Assembly: GCA_964633205.1 (NCBI GenBank)
Contig: CAZWFN010000025.1
Location: 1-54,855, forward strand
Origin: CAYVQE01 sp964633205
GTDB lineage: Bacteria; Myxococcota; B64-G9
Length of the DNA stretch: 54,855 nucleotides
Direction: 5' to 3'
Positions 41,746 to 50,712 of the stretch are shown here, piece by piece. The notes beneath the pieces are model-generated. The model saw only the letters and a list, made by a program, of their open reading frames with translations. It searched no databases and had not been told where the DNA came from. The translations under genes and the position numbers were made by a program. Numbering within the stretch: the stretch's first letter is position 1; each line of letters starts with the position of its first letter.

Positions 41746-44613
41746 TCAGTGGCCCTGGATCAGCACCTTGCGCGGGCGTGAGCCGTCGGGCGGGCCGACG
41801 ATGCCCTCGCGCTCCATGCGCTCGATCAGCCGGGCGGCCCGGTTGTAGCCGATGCGCAGCTTGCGCTGGACCATCGAGGTCGAGGCCTGGCCCATCTCGG
41901 CCACGATGCGCACCGCCTGGTCGTAGAGATCGTCGTCCGGATCGTCCTCGCCGCCCTCGCTGTCCTCGGGCTCGTCGGCCCGCTCGGCCGCGGCCAGGAT
42001 GCTCTCGTCGAACACCGGCTCGGCCTGGGCCTTGAGGTGCTCGACCACCTTCTCGATCTCCTCCTCGGTGATGTAGGCCCCGTGGACGCGCAGCAGCTCC
42101 GAGCTGGTGGGCGGGTTGAACAGCATGTCGCCGTTGCCCAACAGGGCCTCGGCGCCGTTGGCGTCCAGGATGGTGCGTGAGTCGACCTTGGAGGCGACCC
42201 GGAACGACACCCGGGCCGGCAGGTTGGCCTTGATCAGGCCGGTGATCACGTTGACCGAGGGCCGCTGGGTGGCCACGATCAGGTGGATGCCGGCCGCCCG
42301 GGCCTTCTGGGCGATGCGGGCGATGTTGGTCTCGACCTCGCGGCCGGCGGTCATCATCAGGTCGGCCAGCTCGTCGATCACCACCACGATGTGGGGCATC
42401 TTCTCCAGCCGTACCGGCGTCTCGCCGGCAGCGGCGTCCTCCGCGGCCGCATCGACCTCGACCTCCACCTCCTCGTCGGCTTCGGCCTCGGCGGTCTTGT
42501 CGATGACCACGATCTTCTTCTTGCGCGCCGGCTGCGGCGGCGATTCGCCCCTTGCGGCGGCCGCCTGCTCGCGCTGGCGGGCCAGCTTCTCGGCCTTGCG
42601 GTTGAACGAGTCGAGATTGCGCACCCCGGCGCCGTGCAGGATGTGGATCCGGCGCTCCATCTCCTCGACCGTCCACTGCAGCGCGGCCTGGGCCTTGCGC
42701 GGATCGGTCACCACCGGCAGCAGCAGGTGCGGGATGCCCTCGTAGAGGCTCAGCTCGAGCACCTTGGGATCGACCATGATGAAGCGCACGTCCTCGGGGG
42801 TGGCCTTGTACAGGATGCTGGTGATCATGCTGTTGAGCGCCACCGACTTGCCGGTGCCGGTGGCCCCGGCCACCAGCAGGTGGGGCATCTTGTTCAGGTC
42901 GGTCATGTAGGCCTCGCCCTCGATGTCCTTGCCCAGCGCCAGGGTGAGCTTGGACTTGGAGCGGCGGAAGGCCTTGTGGCCGATGATCTCGCGGGCGTAG
43001 ACCACCTGGCGCTTCTTGTTGGAGACCTCGATGCCGACCACCGCCCGGCCCGGTATGGGGGCGATGATGCGCACGCTGACCGCCTCCAGCGCCAGGGCCA
43101 GGTCCTGGCTCAGCCCGGCGATCTTGGCCACCTTGATGCCAGGCCCGGGGGCGTACTCGTACATGGTCACCACCGGGCCGGGCATGATCTTGGACACCTG
43201 GCCCTTGATGCCGTAGTCGGCCAGCTTGCGCTCCAAGCGGCGGGCGTAGTGGTGCAGGGCGTCGCGGTCGATCTCCTCGGACTGATCGGCCTCGTAGTCG
43301 GCGCTGTCGAGCATGTCGATCGAGGGCAGCTCGAAGTCGCCCCAGTCGGGCGAGGCGGCGCCTACCTCGGCCGCCTCCGGCTGATCGGCTTCATCGCTGC
43401 TGCAACACCGCGCCCGCGGGATCACGATCTCGGGCTCGGCCGGCGGCGTGGAGTCGTCAGCCCGGGCTGCCTCCGGCTGCCGCGGCTGCGGTGCGGCTTG
43501 CTGCCCCGCCGCGGCGGCGGGTGCCGCGGGCGGCTGCGGCTGTTCGCCCGAACGCTCGGCGGCCGGCCGGGCGGCGGCGGCCGGGATCGGGGCCTCGTCC
43601 ATCTCGGTCGGCCCGTCGCGCTCGGCCGGCGGCGGCTCGGCGGTCACCACCACCGGCTCGCGGCGGCCCAGCGGCGGCGGGCAGGAGACCGGCGGCGCCA
43701 GGAAGGCGGCCGCGGGCGCGGGCTCCTCGGCGCTGTTGCCTTCGCCCGCGGTCGACTCGGACGCCGGCTCCTCGTCCCAGGCCAGCGGCGGCAGCGAGTC
43801 GCTGGGCGGCACGGTCTGGGGCTGGACCGCGGGCGAGCGCTGGCGCAGGGTGTGGACGAACTCGCGGCCCTGGGCGGCCAGCCAACCGCCCAGCGCCCGG
43901 GCCGCGGCAGCCGCGGCCCGGGCGGCGCCGCGGCTCAGCCAGGCCAGCCCGCGGCCGATCGTGGTGGCCAGCGCGGCCAGCCCGCGGCCCACACAAAGGG
44001 CACTGGCGACCAGCGAGAAGCCGGTGGTGGCGATCAGGGCCAAACAGACCCCGGCCGCCAGCACGGCCACCGAGCCGGTGGTCGACAGCAGGCTGACGCA
44101 CAGCCCGCCCAGCACCTCGCCCAGCAGGCCGCCGGGCGCATGGCCCAGCACGGTCGCCTCGGCGGCGGCGATCTGCACCAGGGCGGTACCCTGCAGCAGC
44201 AGGGCGCAGAAGCCCACCGCCTTGCGGGCGCCGATGGGCAGCGCGCCGCGGGCGAAGGCCACCGCCGCGGCGTAGCCCAGCCCGATCACCAGCAAAAAGG
44301 CGGCCGCTCCGAAGATGGCCAGCAGGCCGTCGGCCAGGTGCGCCCCGACCAGCCCGACCAGGTTGTGGGCCCGGGCGCCGACGTCATCGAGTATCGGGTC
44401 GGCCGGGTCGAAGGAGGCCAGCGCCAGCAGCACGATCACCGCGGCCAGCGCCAGGATGACGCCGAAGATCTCGTGCTGGTGCCCCCCGCGGGCAGCCCGG
44501 GCGGGCTTGCCAGCGCCCGCGGACTTGGCCTTGTTCTTGCTCGTGCCCTTGCTCCTGGTCCGCTCCTTGCTGCTTGTCTTCGGTGGGCTCTTGCGCTTGT
44601 TCTTTTTGGCCAT
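41746..44613 (-). CDS. ftsK: DNA translocase FtsK
   Basis: A 955-residue septal DNA pump for chromosome segregation. A Lys/Ser-rich N-terminus is followed by four to five TM helices (about 40-190), then a long Pro/Ala/Glu linker (about 230-430). The motor follows, with Walker A GATGTGKSVALNS near residue 587. The Walker B region is VVVIDELADLMM. Between them lies a large insertion of basic then acidic sequence (KKKIVVIDKTAEAEADEEVEV) absent from E. coli FtsK. The C-terminal gamma winged-helix domain reads DNA polarity sequences (AVRIVAEMGQASTSMVQRKLRIGYNRAARLIERME, quoted in part). ATG 44613 follows GGAGAG; an in-frame ATG at 44643 is possible but close to the predicted transcript start. Confidence 0.95.
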   Translation of the reverse strand: MAKKNKRKSPPKTSSKERTRSKGTSKNKAKSAGAGKPARAARGGHQHEIFGVILALAAVIVLLALASFDPADPILDDVGARAHNLVGLVGAHLADGLLAIFGAAAFLLVIGLGYAAAVAFARGALPIGARKAVGFCALLLQGTALVQIAAAEATVLGHAPGGLLGEVLGGLCVSLLSTTGSVAVLAAGVCLALIATTGFSLVASALCVGRGLAALATTIGRGLAWLSRGAARAAAAAARALGGWLAAQGREFVHTLRQRSPAVQPQTVPPSDSLPPLAWDEEPASESTAGEGNSAEEPAPAAAFLAPPVSCPPPLGRREPVVVTAEPPPAERDGPTEMDEAPIPAAAARPAAERSGEQPQPPAAPAAAAGQQAAPQPRQPEAARADDSTPPAEPEIVIPRARCCSSDEADQPEAAEVGAASPDWGDFELPSIDMLDSADYEADQSEEIDRDALHHYARRLERKLADYGIKGQVSKIMPGPVVTMYEYAPGPGIKVAKIAGLSQDLALALEAVSVRIIAPIPGRAVVGIEVSNKKRQVVYAREIIGHKAFRRSKSKLTLALGKDIEGEAYMTDLNKMPHLLVAGATGTGKSVALNSMITSILYKATPEDVRFIMVDPKVLELSLYEGIPHLLLPVVTDPRKAQAALQWTVEEMERRIHILHGAGVRNLDSFNRKAEKLARQREQAAAARGESPPQPARKKKIVVIDKTAEAEADEEVEVEVDAAAEDAAAGETPVRLEKMPHIVVVIDELADLMMTAGREVETNIARIAQKARAAGIHLIVATQRPSVNVITGLIKANLPARVSFRVASKVDSRTILDANGAEALLGNGDMLFNPPTSSELLRVHGAYITEEEIEKVVEHLKAQAEPVFDESILAAAERADEPEDSEGGEDDPDDDLYDQAVRIVAEMGQASTSMVQRKLRIGYNRAARLIERMEREGIVGPPDGSRPRKVLIQGH

Positions 44614-44664
44614 GGCGTCTGCTCTCCGGTCGAGGTTCATCACGAAAATCCGGCCCTTGACCCG

Positions 44665-44693
44665 ATTCTAGGCCCCGGGTGGGATGATGTCAA
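44665..44693 (-). promoter_or_regulatory. Near-consensus sigma70 promoter of ftsK
   Basis: Minus strand: TTGACA (44693-44688), exactly 17 nt, TAGAAT (44670-44665). It lies between rqcH and ftsK, predicting a start near 44658 and a leader of about 45 nt. This is the best promoter match in the window and sits next to a short CA/TG-rich, AT-richer stretch (44701-44733). Confidence 0.75.
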
Positions 44694-44761
44694 AAAAATG
44701 GATACATCATCACACATACACCTACACATGAGAGTGGCGTTCCAACCCGCCGGGACGGGCT

Positions 44762-46183
44762 TCAGCTCTCGTGCTCGGCGCTGCGGCGCAGGCGGTCGAG
44801 GCGGTCGGGTTCGAGGCGCACGAGCAGGGTGCGGGCCTTGGCCAGCGAGACCAGGCCGGGGGGGCCGGATTTGACCGGGTGGACGTGCTTGACTCGGGTG
44901 TAGTGCACCTCGACCTTGGCCGCGTTTTTCAGCGGGCTGTGCAGCGCGGCCAGGCTGGCGGCGTCGAGCAGGCTCTGCTCGTCGACCTCGTCGCCGCGGT
45001 CGAACCGCACCACCACGTGGGCGCCGGCGGCCCCGCGGGCGTGCAGCCACAGGTCTTGGCCGCGGGCCACCCGGAAGGTCAGCTGGTGGTTGTCGGCGCC
45101 GCTGCGGCCGACCAGGATGGAGCGGCCGGCCGCCGAACGGTACAGCCGGTAGGGCCGCCGCCGGCGCTGGCGGCGGCGGCCGGGGGGGGCCGGGCGCGGC
45201 GGGCACAGGGCCTCGAGCTGCGGGGCCAGCGATTCCAGCTCGGCTTCGCTGGCGGCCATGGCCAGCCGGGCCGCGGCCCGGCGCACCGCCTCCAGCTCGG
45301 CCCGGGCCGCGTCCAGCCGCTCGCCCACCGTGCCCCGGGCCGCGCTCAGCCGGCGGGCGCGGGCGAACATGCGCCGCATGTTGTCGCGGGCGTCCAGGGC
45401 CGGATCCAGCTCCACCGCCACCGGCCGGCCCTCGGGGTCGTAGGGATCGGGCAGCTGCACCCGGGTCTGGCCGCGGCGCACCGCGCCCAGCTGCACCTTG
45501 AGCGCCTCGGCCGCCCGGTAGAGCTGGCGTGCTTGGCCGGTGCGCTCCAGGTCGGCCTGCAGCCGGCCCAGCCGGCGTTTGACCCGCCGCTCGGCGCTGC
45601 GCAGCCGCCGCGCCCAGCCGGCCCGGGCCCGGCTCAGCGCTTGCTCGGCGGCCCGGCAGGCGTAGTGGGCGGCCAGCGCCCGGTTGACGGTCAGCCGCTC
45701 GGGGTCGGGCGGGCCGAAGCGCGGGGCGCCGGCCGGGGGCGCGCCGCCGGCCGGTGGGGTATAGCTGGACCCGGCGAAGTCCGGGCCGACCAGGGTGGCC
45801 AGAACCCGATCGGCGCCGTCGAGCAGCAGCAGCCGGCCGCGGCCGAACAGCTCGATCAGCAGCTGCCGCGGCGGCCGGGCGTCGAAGCGCAGCCGCACGA
45901 TGCGCTCTGCGGGCACCTGCTCGATGGCCGCCAGCCGCTTGCCGCCGATCTCGGCCCGGGCCCGCATCACCCAGGCCGGCGGCTGCGGCGGCGCCGGCTG
46001 CTTGCGCTCGACCAGGTGCAGCCGGGCCAGCCCCCGGTTCCACTCGAGCCACAGCACCCCGGGCTTGAAGACGAGCTGCAGCTGGCCCGCTCCGGGCGCG
46101 TTGAGCTTGTTCAGGAAGTGTCCGGGCAGCAGCCCGTCCAGCTCGGCGACGACCGCGGCGAGCTCGCTGCTGGTCAGGCTCAT
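44762..46183 (-). CDS. rqcH: NFACT-family protein RqcH-like
   Basis: A 473-residue protein of the RqcH/NEMF/Tae2 family. These bind obstructed 50S subunits and add C-terminal alanine tails to stalled chains. The NFACT-N domain starts LTSSELAAVVAELDGLLPG. The coiled-coil middle is very Arg/Ala-rich, and the NFACT-R domain near 375-440 has GQDLWLHARGAAGAHVVVR. It is about 100 residues shorter than Firmicute RqcH. The tRNA-contacting DR dipeptide of NFACT-N appears as ER (QVPAERIVRLRF). It starts 21 nt after the Cys-rich lipoprotein, on the same strand, an unexpected partner. ftsK follows with its own promoter. Confidence 0.88.
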   Translation of the reverse strand: MSLTSSELAAVVAELDGLLPGHFLNKLNAPGAGQLQLVFKPGVLWLEWNRGLARLHLVERKQPAPPQPPAWVMRARAEIGGKRLAAIEQVPAERIVRLRFDARPPRQLLIELFGRGRLLLLDGADRVLATLVGPDFAGSSYTPPAGGAPPAGAPRFGPPDPERLTVNRALAAHYACRAAEQALSRARAGWARRLRSAERRVKRRLGRLQADLERTGQARQLYRAAEALKVQLGAVRRGQTRVQLPDPYDPEGRPVAVELDPALDARDNMRRMFARARRLSAARGTVGERLDAARAELEAVRRAAARLAMAASEAELESLAPQLEALCPPRPAPPGRRRQRRRRPYRLYRSAAGRSILVGRSGADNHQLTFRVARGQDLWLHARGAAGAHVVVRFDRGDEVDEQSLLDAASLAALHSPLKNAAKVEVHYTRVKHVHPVKSGPPGLVSLAKARTLLVRLEPDRLDRLRRSAEHES

Positions 46184-46204
46184 GTCTGTCCGCAGGGCGC
46201 GACT

Positions 46205-47719
46205 TCAGTAGGCGAAGCAGATCCCCATGAAGCTACAGGTCAGCCCCTCGCAGCAGTTCTGGATGTCTGGATCACATGTCTCCATGAGCTGCTTGCATTC
46301 ACCCTCGACGCACTCGCATGTCGCTTCGTTGCAGTACCAGCCGGGGTCACAATCATCGCAGCACGACTGGAACTCGCACTGGTGGGTTGCCTGGTTGCAG
46401 ATCGAATCGGCCGGACAGTCCTCGTTCGAGTCGCAGTCGAGGTTGCGCTCGCAGGAGGAGTAGGCGTTGCAGGTATAGCCCTGGCAGCAGGGCTCGCTGG
46501 AGCAGTCCTCGCGCGGTCTGCAGTCGCCCTCGGCGTAGTCGCACACGTAGCAGGGATCGATCTGGGCGCACTCGGCCTCCGGATCCTCGTACAGGTAGCA
46601 GGGCATGGGCTCGCAGACGAACTTGCCGCTGGTGGTCTTGCACATGAAGTACTGCTCGCAGTGGGCGTCGTCGGTGCACTCGACGCAGGTGTACTGGGCC
46701 GGGTTGGACGGCAGGTCGGTCAGCTTGCAGTGCTCGCCGTTTTCGTGGCCGGCGCAGTCGGCGTCTTCGGTGCACTCGGCGTAGAAGCACTCGGCGCTGT
46801 TCGGATCGCAGCGGTGGCCCTCGCCCATCTTGTCGACGCACTCGGCATCGGTCTCGCAGCCCGACCGGCAGCTGAAGTCGCGGCACCACTGCAGCGCGCC
46901 GCAGTGGTCGTGCTCCAGGCAGGCCACGCAGTCGCCGGTGTCCTGGTTGCAGTGGGGCCCGGGCTGGTCGACGCAGTCGGCGTCGCTCTCGCAGATCATG
47001 TCGGTGCAGGTGTGGTTGGACACGTTGCAGCGCTCGTCGTTGCTGCAGTGGCCGTCCTCGGTGCACTCGACGCAGGTGTAGGTGTCCAGCCAGCAGTAGG
47101 GGTTGGGGTTGACGCAGTGGTTGTTGGCGTAGCACTCCACGCAGCTGTGGGTGTCGGGCCGGCAGACCTGGTCGCCCGGGCAGTGGCCGTCGTTGACGCA
47201 GGCCACGCACTTGCCCTGGGCCTGGTCGCAGTGGGGCTTGCCGGCCTCGGTGCAGTCGGCGTCGCTGGAGCAGTCCGGGCCCTCCGCCTCGCACTGGTAG
47301 CTGTCGTTGCAGAACACGTCCTCGCCGGGACACTCTTCGTGTTTGGTGCACTCGACACACACCCCGTCGGCCTCCAGGCACACCGGGGCGGCCGCCTCGG
47401 TGCAGTCGGCGTCCGTCTCGCAGGGCGTCTCGGGCACGCAGACCTCCTGCATGATGTTGCAGACGTAGCCCTCGGGACACTCGTCAGCGGCGCCACTGCA
47501 GAGGGTGCCCAGCTGGCAGAAGCCGCCCAGGCACAGGTGGTGGGCCGGGCAGTCGGCGATGCTGCTGCACGGCAGCGGCCCCTCGTCCGTGTCGCCGCAG
47601 CCGTCGCAGGCGTCGGGCCCGGCGTCGTTGCCACCGTTGTCGCCGCTGCAGCCGGCCGCGGCCAGGGTGGCCAACAGGCCGGCGGCCAGCAGCAGGGTCA
47701 ATGAGCGTAGCGCGTTCAT
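46205..47719 (-). CDS. Large Cys-rich repeat lipoprotein
   Basis: A 504-residue predicted lipoprotein with lipobox LAAAGC (near residue 24). An Asp/Gly/Asn linker (SGDNGGNDAGPDACDGCGD) follows. The rest is made of about 14 short units of the type CxxDxDC...C...CxxC (for example ECTEDGHCSNDERCNVSNHTC, quoted in part), spaced about 30-40 residues. Units resemble disulfide-stabilised modules seen in Myxococcota surface proteins. Cys are in pairs and probably all oxidised outside the cell. Function unknown; surface adhesion or scaffold is a guess. It is second after a similar gene and followed by rqcH. Confidence 0.85.
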   Translation of the reverse strand: MNALRSLTLLLAAGLLATLAAAGCSGDNGGNDAGPDACDGCGDTDEGPLPCSSIADCPAHHLCLGGFCQLGTLCSGAADECPEGYVCNIMQEVCVPETPCETDADCTEAAAPVCLEADGVCVECTKHEECPGEDVFCNDSYQCEAEGPDCSSDADCTEAGKPHCDQAQGKCVACVNDGHCPGDQVCRPDTHSCVECYANNHCVNPNPYCWLDTYTCVECTEDGHCSNDERCNVSNHTCTDMICESDADCVDQPGPHCNQDTGDCVACLEHDHCGALQWCRDFSCRSGCETDAECVDKMGEGHRCDPNSAECFYAECTEDADCAGHENGEHCKLTDLPSNPAQYTCVECTDDAHCEQYFMCKTTSGKFVCEPMPCYLYEDPEAECAQIDPCYVCDYAEGDCRPREDCSSEPCCQGYTCNAYSSCERNLDCDSNEDCPADSICNQATHQCEFQSCCDDCDPGWYCNEATCECVEGECKQLMETCDPDIQNCCEGLTCSFMGICFAY

Positions 47720-47768
47720 GGTCCACCTCGATCCTTCAGCCCGCGGCTGTGGCCCGGTGCCGCAACGG

Positions 47769-49205
47769 TCACGGGGGGGGGACGCACAAGCCGGCCGGGT
47801 GGCCGGCTTCCGGGAACATCCAGCGCATCTTGCATTCGGTGCCCGACTGACAGTTGGGCGTCATCAGGCTGCAGCCAAAGCGGCAGGTGAAGGTCGGGTT
47901 CCAGTCCGGGTCGAACAGCATGCAGCCGAAGCACCACATGTTGGAGTCGCAGTACAGGTTCTGGCCGGCGTCGCACTCGGCGTCGGTGAAGCAGGCTTCG
48001 CCCTCATTGCCGCTGCCCTGCGACACGCAGACCTGCTGGGCCGGATCGCAGTAGAAGCCGGCCGGGCAGTCGGCGTCGGTCTGGCAGGCGTCGCCGTCGC
48101 GCACGCACTCGCCCGTGGCCAGATCGCAGTGGCTGCCGTCCGGGCAGGCGCCCTCGGTGCACATGCATTGGCCGCTGCCGACGTCGCACTCGTAGTTGGG
48201 CGGGCAGTCTTCGTTGCTCTGGCACAGATCCACGCACTGGCAGGTCAGCTCGTCGCAGTACTGCTCCTCGGTGCACACCCCGCCGCAGCAGTCGACCTGG
48301 CCGCACTCGTGGGTCTGGTAGTTGCAGGTCTCGGGCGGCACGCAGTCGGCGTTGGAGTCGCAGCCCGGCTCGCACTCGCCACTGCCGGTGTTGCACCACT
48401 GGCCCTGGGGGCAGTCCTCGGGGGTGCAGCCCGGCGACACGCAGTGGTTGTCCTCGCAGATCTGATCCGGCAGCGGGCAGTCGATGTCGTTGACGCACTC
48501 GGGGATGCACTCGCCGGTGTCGGTGTTGCAGCGCGGGAAATCGGGGTCCTCGCAGTCGGAGTCCGATAAGCAGCCGTCATCGACCGGGATGCAGGTGCCG
48601 AAGTTGCAGCGGTAGCCCACGCAGCAATCCTGGTCGCCCTGGCACACCGGCGGCGGCGCGGTGCACTGGCCGTCCTGGCACACCAGGCAGGTGGCCCCGG
48701 CGCAGTCCTCGCGGGTCTCGCAGGACTCGGGGCGACAGCTGCCGTCGCGGCAGACCTGGCCTTCTTGGCAGTCCTCGTCGCCGGAGCAGGGCACCTCGTC
48801 GCCGCCGTTGGCGATGCACTCGCCGTTGATGCAGGACTCGCCCTGGTAGCAGTCGCAGTCGCTGACGCAGTTGACCGGCGGCGCGCCGGACTCGCATTTC
48901 TTGGTGGCCGGGTTGCAGACCTCGCCGGCCGCCTTGTCGCACTCGTAGTTGCAGCCGCTCGGACACTCATTGCCGGCCGAGCAGACGCCGTCGTTGCAGG
49001 TCTGGCCGGCGCAGCAGTCGGCGTCGGTCGAGCAGATCACCGCGCAGACCTCGTCGCCGCCACCGCCGCCGTCGCCGTCGCGGGCGACGCCGCCGTCGGG
49101 GTTGCTGTCGCCCGAGCAGGCCCCGGCGCCCAGCGCCAGCAGGGCCGCCAGGCAGCCCGAACCCATCACACGCCAGGCCGTGCTCTTCAAGCTCATCGTC
49201 TTCAT
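47769..49205 (-). CDS. Large Cys-rich repeat lipoprotein (paralogue)
   Basis: A 478-residue predicted lipoprotein with lipobox GAGAC near residue 30 and an Asp/Gly linker (SGDSNPDGGVARDGDGGGGG). About a dozen repeated modules follow, built around CxxDxDC and GxC (CSTDADCCAGQTCNDGVC, CQTDADCPAGFYCDPAQQVC). The C-terminus has a different region (FDPDWNPTFTCRFGC, TECKMRWMFPEAGHP). It is paralogous to the next gene, 49 nt downstream, but the two C-termini differ. AAGGAG lies 9 nt before the ATG at 49205; an alternative in-frame ATG is at 49196. A candidate promoter lies about 130 nt upstream. Confidence 0.85.
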   Translation of the reverse strand: MKTMSLKSTAWRVMGSGCLAALLALGAGACSGDSNPDGGVARDGDGGGGGDEVCAVICSTDADCCAGQTCNDGVCSAGNECPSGCNYECDKAAGEVCNPATKKCESGAPPVNCVSDCDCYQGESCINGECIANGGDEVPCSGDEDCQEGQVCRDGSCRPESCETREDCAGATCLVCQDGQCTAPPPVCQGDQDCCVGYRCNFGTCIPVDDGCLSDSDCEDPDFPRCNTDTGECIPECVNDIDCPLPDQICEDNHCVSPGCTPEDCPQGQWCNTGSGECEPGCDSNADCVPPETCNYQTHECGQVDCCGGVCTEEQYCDELTCQCVDLCQSNEDCPPNYECDVGSGQCMCTEGACPDGSHCDLATGECVRDGDACQTDADCPAGFYCDPAQQVCVSQGSGNEGEACFTDAECDAGQNLYCDSNMWCFGCMLFDPDWNPTFTCRFGCSLMTPNCQSGTECKMRWMFPEAGHPAGLCVPPP

Positions 49206-49339
49206 CGTCTCGCACTCCTTGCCCGCCGATTGCCGGTCGCTTGCGCCGCAGCCCCGGACCCGGCCGGTCGCGTACCGGGCGGTAGATTATCGCGGCGCAA
49301 CGCTTCGCCCTCATCGGGTTCGACCTGCGTTCGCTCTTG

Positions 49340-49369
49340 ATACTAGGGGCGCCGGCCGGGATCCGTCAA
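49340..49369 (-). promoter_or_regulatory. Candidate promoter of the Cys-rich lipoprotein/rqcH operon
   Basis: Minus strand: TTGACG (49369-49364), 18-nt spacer, TAGTAT (49345-49340). The start is near 49333, leaving a leader of about 130 nt before the ATG at 49205, long enough for control elements. Confidence 0.55.
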
Positions 49370-49448
49370 GCATTGCCGGCTGGAAAACCGGTATTGAATC
49401 GGCCATATCCCACATTGTGCGGCATTGTACTCGCAGGGGGCATGCGGC

Positions 49449-50216
49449 CTAAAGCTGATCCTGGCGCAGGGTGCGGGCCAGGGTGACCGCCCGCACCGAG
49501 CGGGCCCCGGCGGCCAGCAGCGCCTCGGCGCAGGCGGTCAGGGTGGCTCCGGTGGTGACCACGTCGTCGACCAGGCACAGGGTCAGGCCGGCCACCCGTT
49601 GCGGCCGGCGTACCGCGAAGGCGCCGTGGACGTTGCGCAGCCGCTCGGCCCGCGAGTCCCGCCGCCGCTGGGCCGGCGTGTCGCGCCGGCGCACCAGGGC
49701 GGTGAGCTCGAGCCGCAGCCCGAGCCGGTCGGCCAGCCGCCGGGCCAGCAGGGCGGCCTGGTTGAAGCCGCGCCGGCGCTGGCGCCGCGGGTGCAGCGGC
49801 ACCGGCAGCAGGCGGTCGGCCCCGGCCAGCGCCGGGCCCAGCGAGCGGCAGGCGGCTAGCCGTTCGGCCAGGTCGGCGGCCAGCTCGCTGCGGCCGGCCT
49901 TGAGCGCCAGCACCGCTTCCAGGCAGGCGCCGCCGAGCGCGAAGCCGGAGCGGATCGGTTGCGCCCGCGGCGAGAACCGCAGGCAGTCGGGGCAGCTGCC
50001 GGCGGTCAGGGGCGCTCCGCAGCGGGCGCACAGCGGCTCGGCCAGCGGATCGAAGCCGAAGGCACAGGTGGGGCAGATGGTCTGGCCCGGCCGGTCGAGC
50101 AGCTCGCCACACAGCGAGCAGCTCGGCGGCAGCAGCAGGTCGAGCAGACCGCCGGCCGGGCGCAGCAGCCCCCGCCACAGCCGGTCGAAAAGCGATCTGT
50201 CTCGAGAATTGGTCAA
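49449..50216 (-). CDS. comF: ComF-family phosphoribosyltransferase-like protein
   Basis: A 255-residue protein. The N-terminal double zinc-ribbon is CSLCGELLDRPGQTICPTC and CARCGAPLTAGSCPDC. The PRTase-type fold follows, with the PRPP-binding motif CLVDDVVTTGATLTAC and the family motif RRRGFNQAALLARRLA. ComF proteins serve DNA uptake in competent bacteria, through an unclear biochemical step. The start is unclear: no ATG or GTG fits, and a TTG at 50216 without a good ribosome site is proposed. It is 68 nt after rsfS on the same strand, third of that operon. Confidence 0.85.
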   Translation of the reverse strand: MTNSRDRSLFDRLWRGLLRPAGGLLDLLLPPSCSLCGELLDRPGQTICPTCAFGFDPLAEPLCARCGAPLTAGSCPDCLRFSPRAQPIRSGFALGGACLEAVLALKAGRSELAADLAERLAACRSLGPALAGADRLLPVPLHPRRQRRRGFNQAALLARRLADRLGLRLELTALVRRRDTPAQRRRDSRAERLRNVHGAFAVRRPQRVAGLTLCLVDDVVTTGATLTACAEALLAAGARSVRAVTLARTLRQDQL

Positions 50217-50284
50217 CCGGGCACCACGGGCGCGCCGGTCGGGCGCGGCCGGTATCGCGTGACCGCCGCCATCCCGGCCGCGGC

Positions 50285-50680
50285 TCAGGCCTCTTCCCCG
50301 GCCGGCAGCCGCCGGGCGTCGATCCACAGGCCGTCCAGATCGTAGTAGGTGCGGGTCTGCTCCTGCATCACGTGGACGATCACGTCGCCGTAGTCGAGCA
50401 GCACCCAGTGGCCGGACTCTTCGCCCTCGACGCCCACCGGCCGCACCCCTTGCTCGCGCAGGCTGCGGCGCAGGTGATCGGCCAAGGCCCGCGCGTGGCG
50501 GTCCGAGGTGGCGCCGAGGATCAGGATGAAATCGGTGTAGGAGGTCAGCTCGCGCACGTCGTAGAGGCTGGCCGCGCGGGCCTTCTTCTCGGCGGCCAGC
50601 TCGCATAGCCGCTCGGCCAGGGCCTGGCCGAGCGGCTCCGGCCGGGCCGCGGTGTCGGGATCGTGTCGGGCGGGGCTCAA
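50285..50680 (-). CDS. rsfS: Ribosomal silencing factor RsfS
   Basis: A 131-residue protein that binds L14 (uL14) and blocks joining of ribosomal subunits when nutrients are low. Family motifs are DVRELTSYTDFILILGATSDRH (quoted in part), GVEGEESGHWVLLDYGDVIVHV and YDLDGLW. It starts with TTG at 50680, 8 nt after GAGG; no ATG fits before the conserved core. It lies 32 nt after the lipoprotein stop and before comF. The usual neighbours nadD and proA are not here. Confidence 0.92.
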   Translation of the reverse strand: MSPARHDPDTAARPEPLGQALAERLCELAAEKKARAASLYDVRELTSYTDFILILGATSDRHARALADHLRRSLREQGVRPVGVEGEESGHWVLLDYGDVIVHVMQEQTRTYYDLDGLWIDARRLPAGEEA

Positions 50681-50712
50681 GGCAGCACCTCGCGGTTGCA
50701 GGGAGCGCGGGC

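Noticed and set aside
44771..47704. A 977-codon plus-strand open frame with hydrophobic repeated stretches that looks like a membrane protein
   Set aside because: It is the mirror of rqcH and the Cys-rich lipoprotein. The repetition comes from the Cys/Asp repeats on the other strand.
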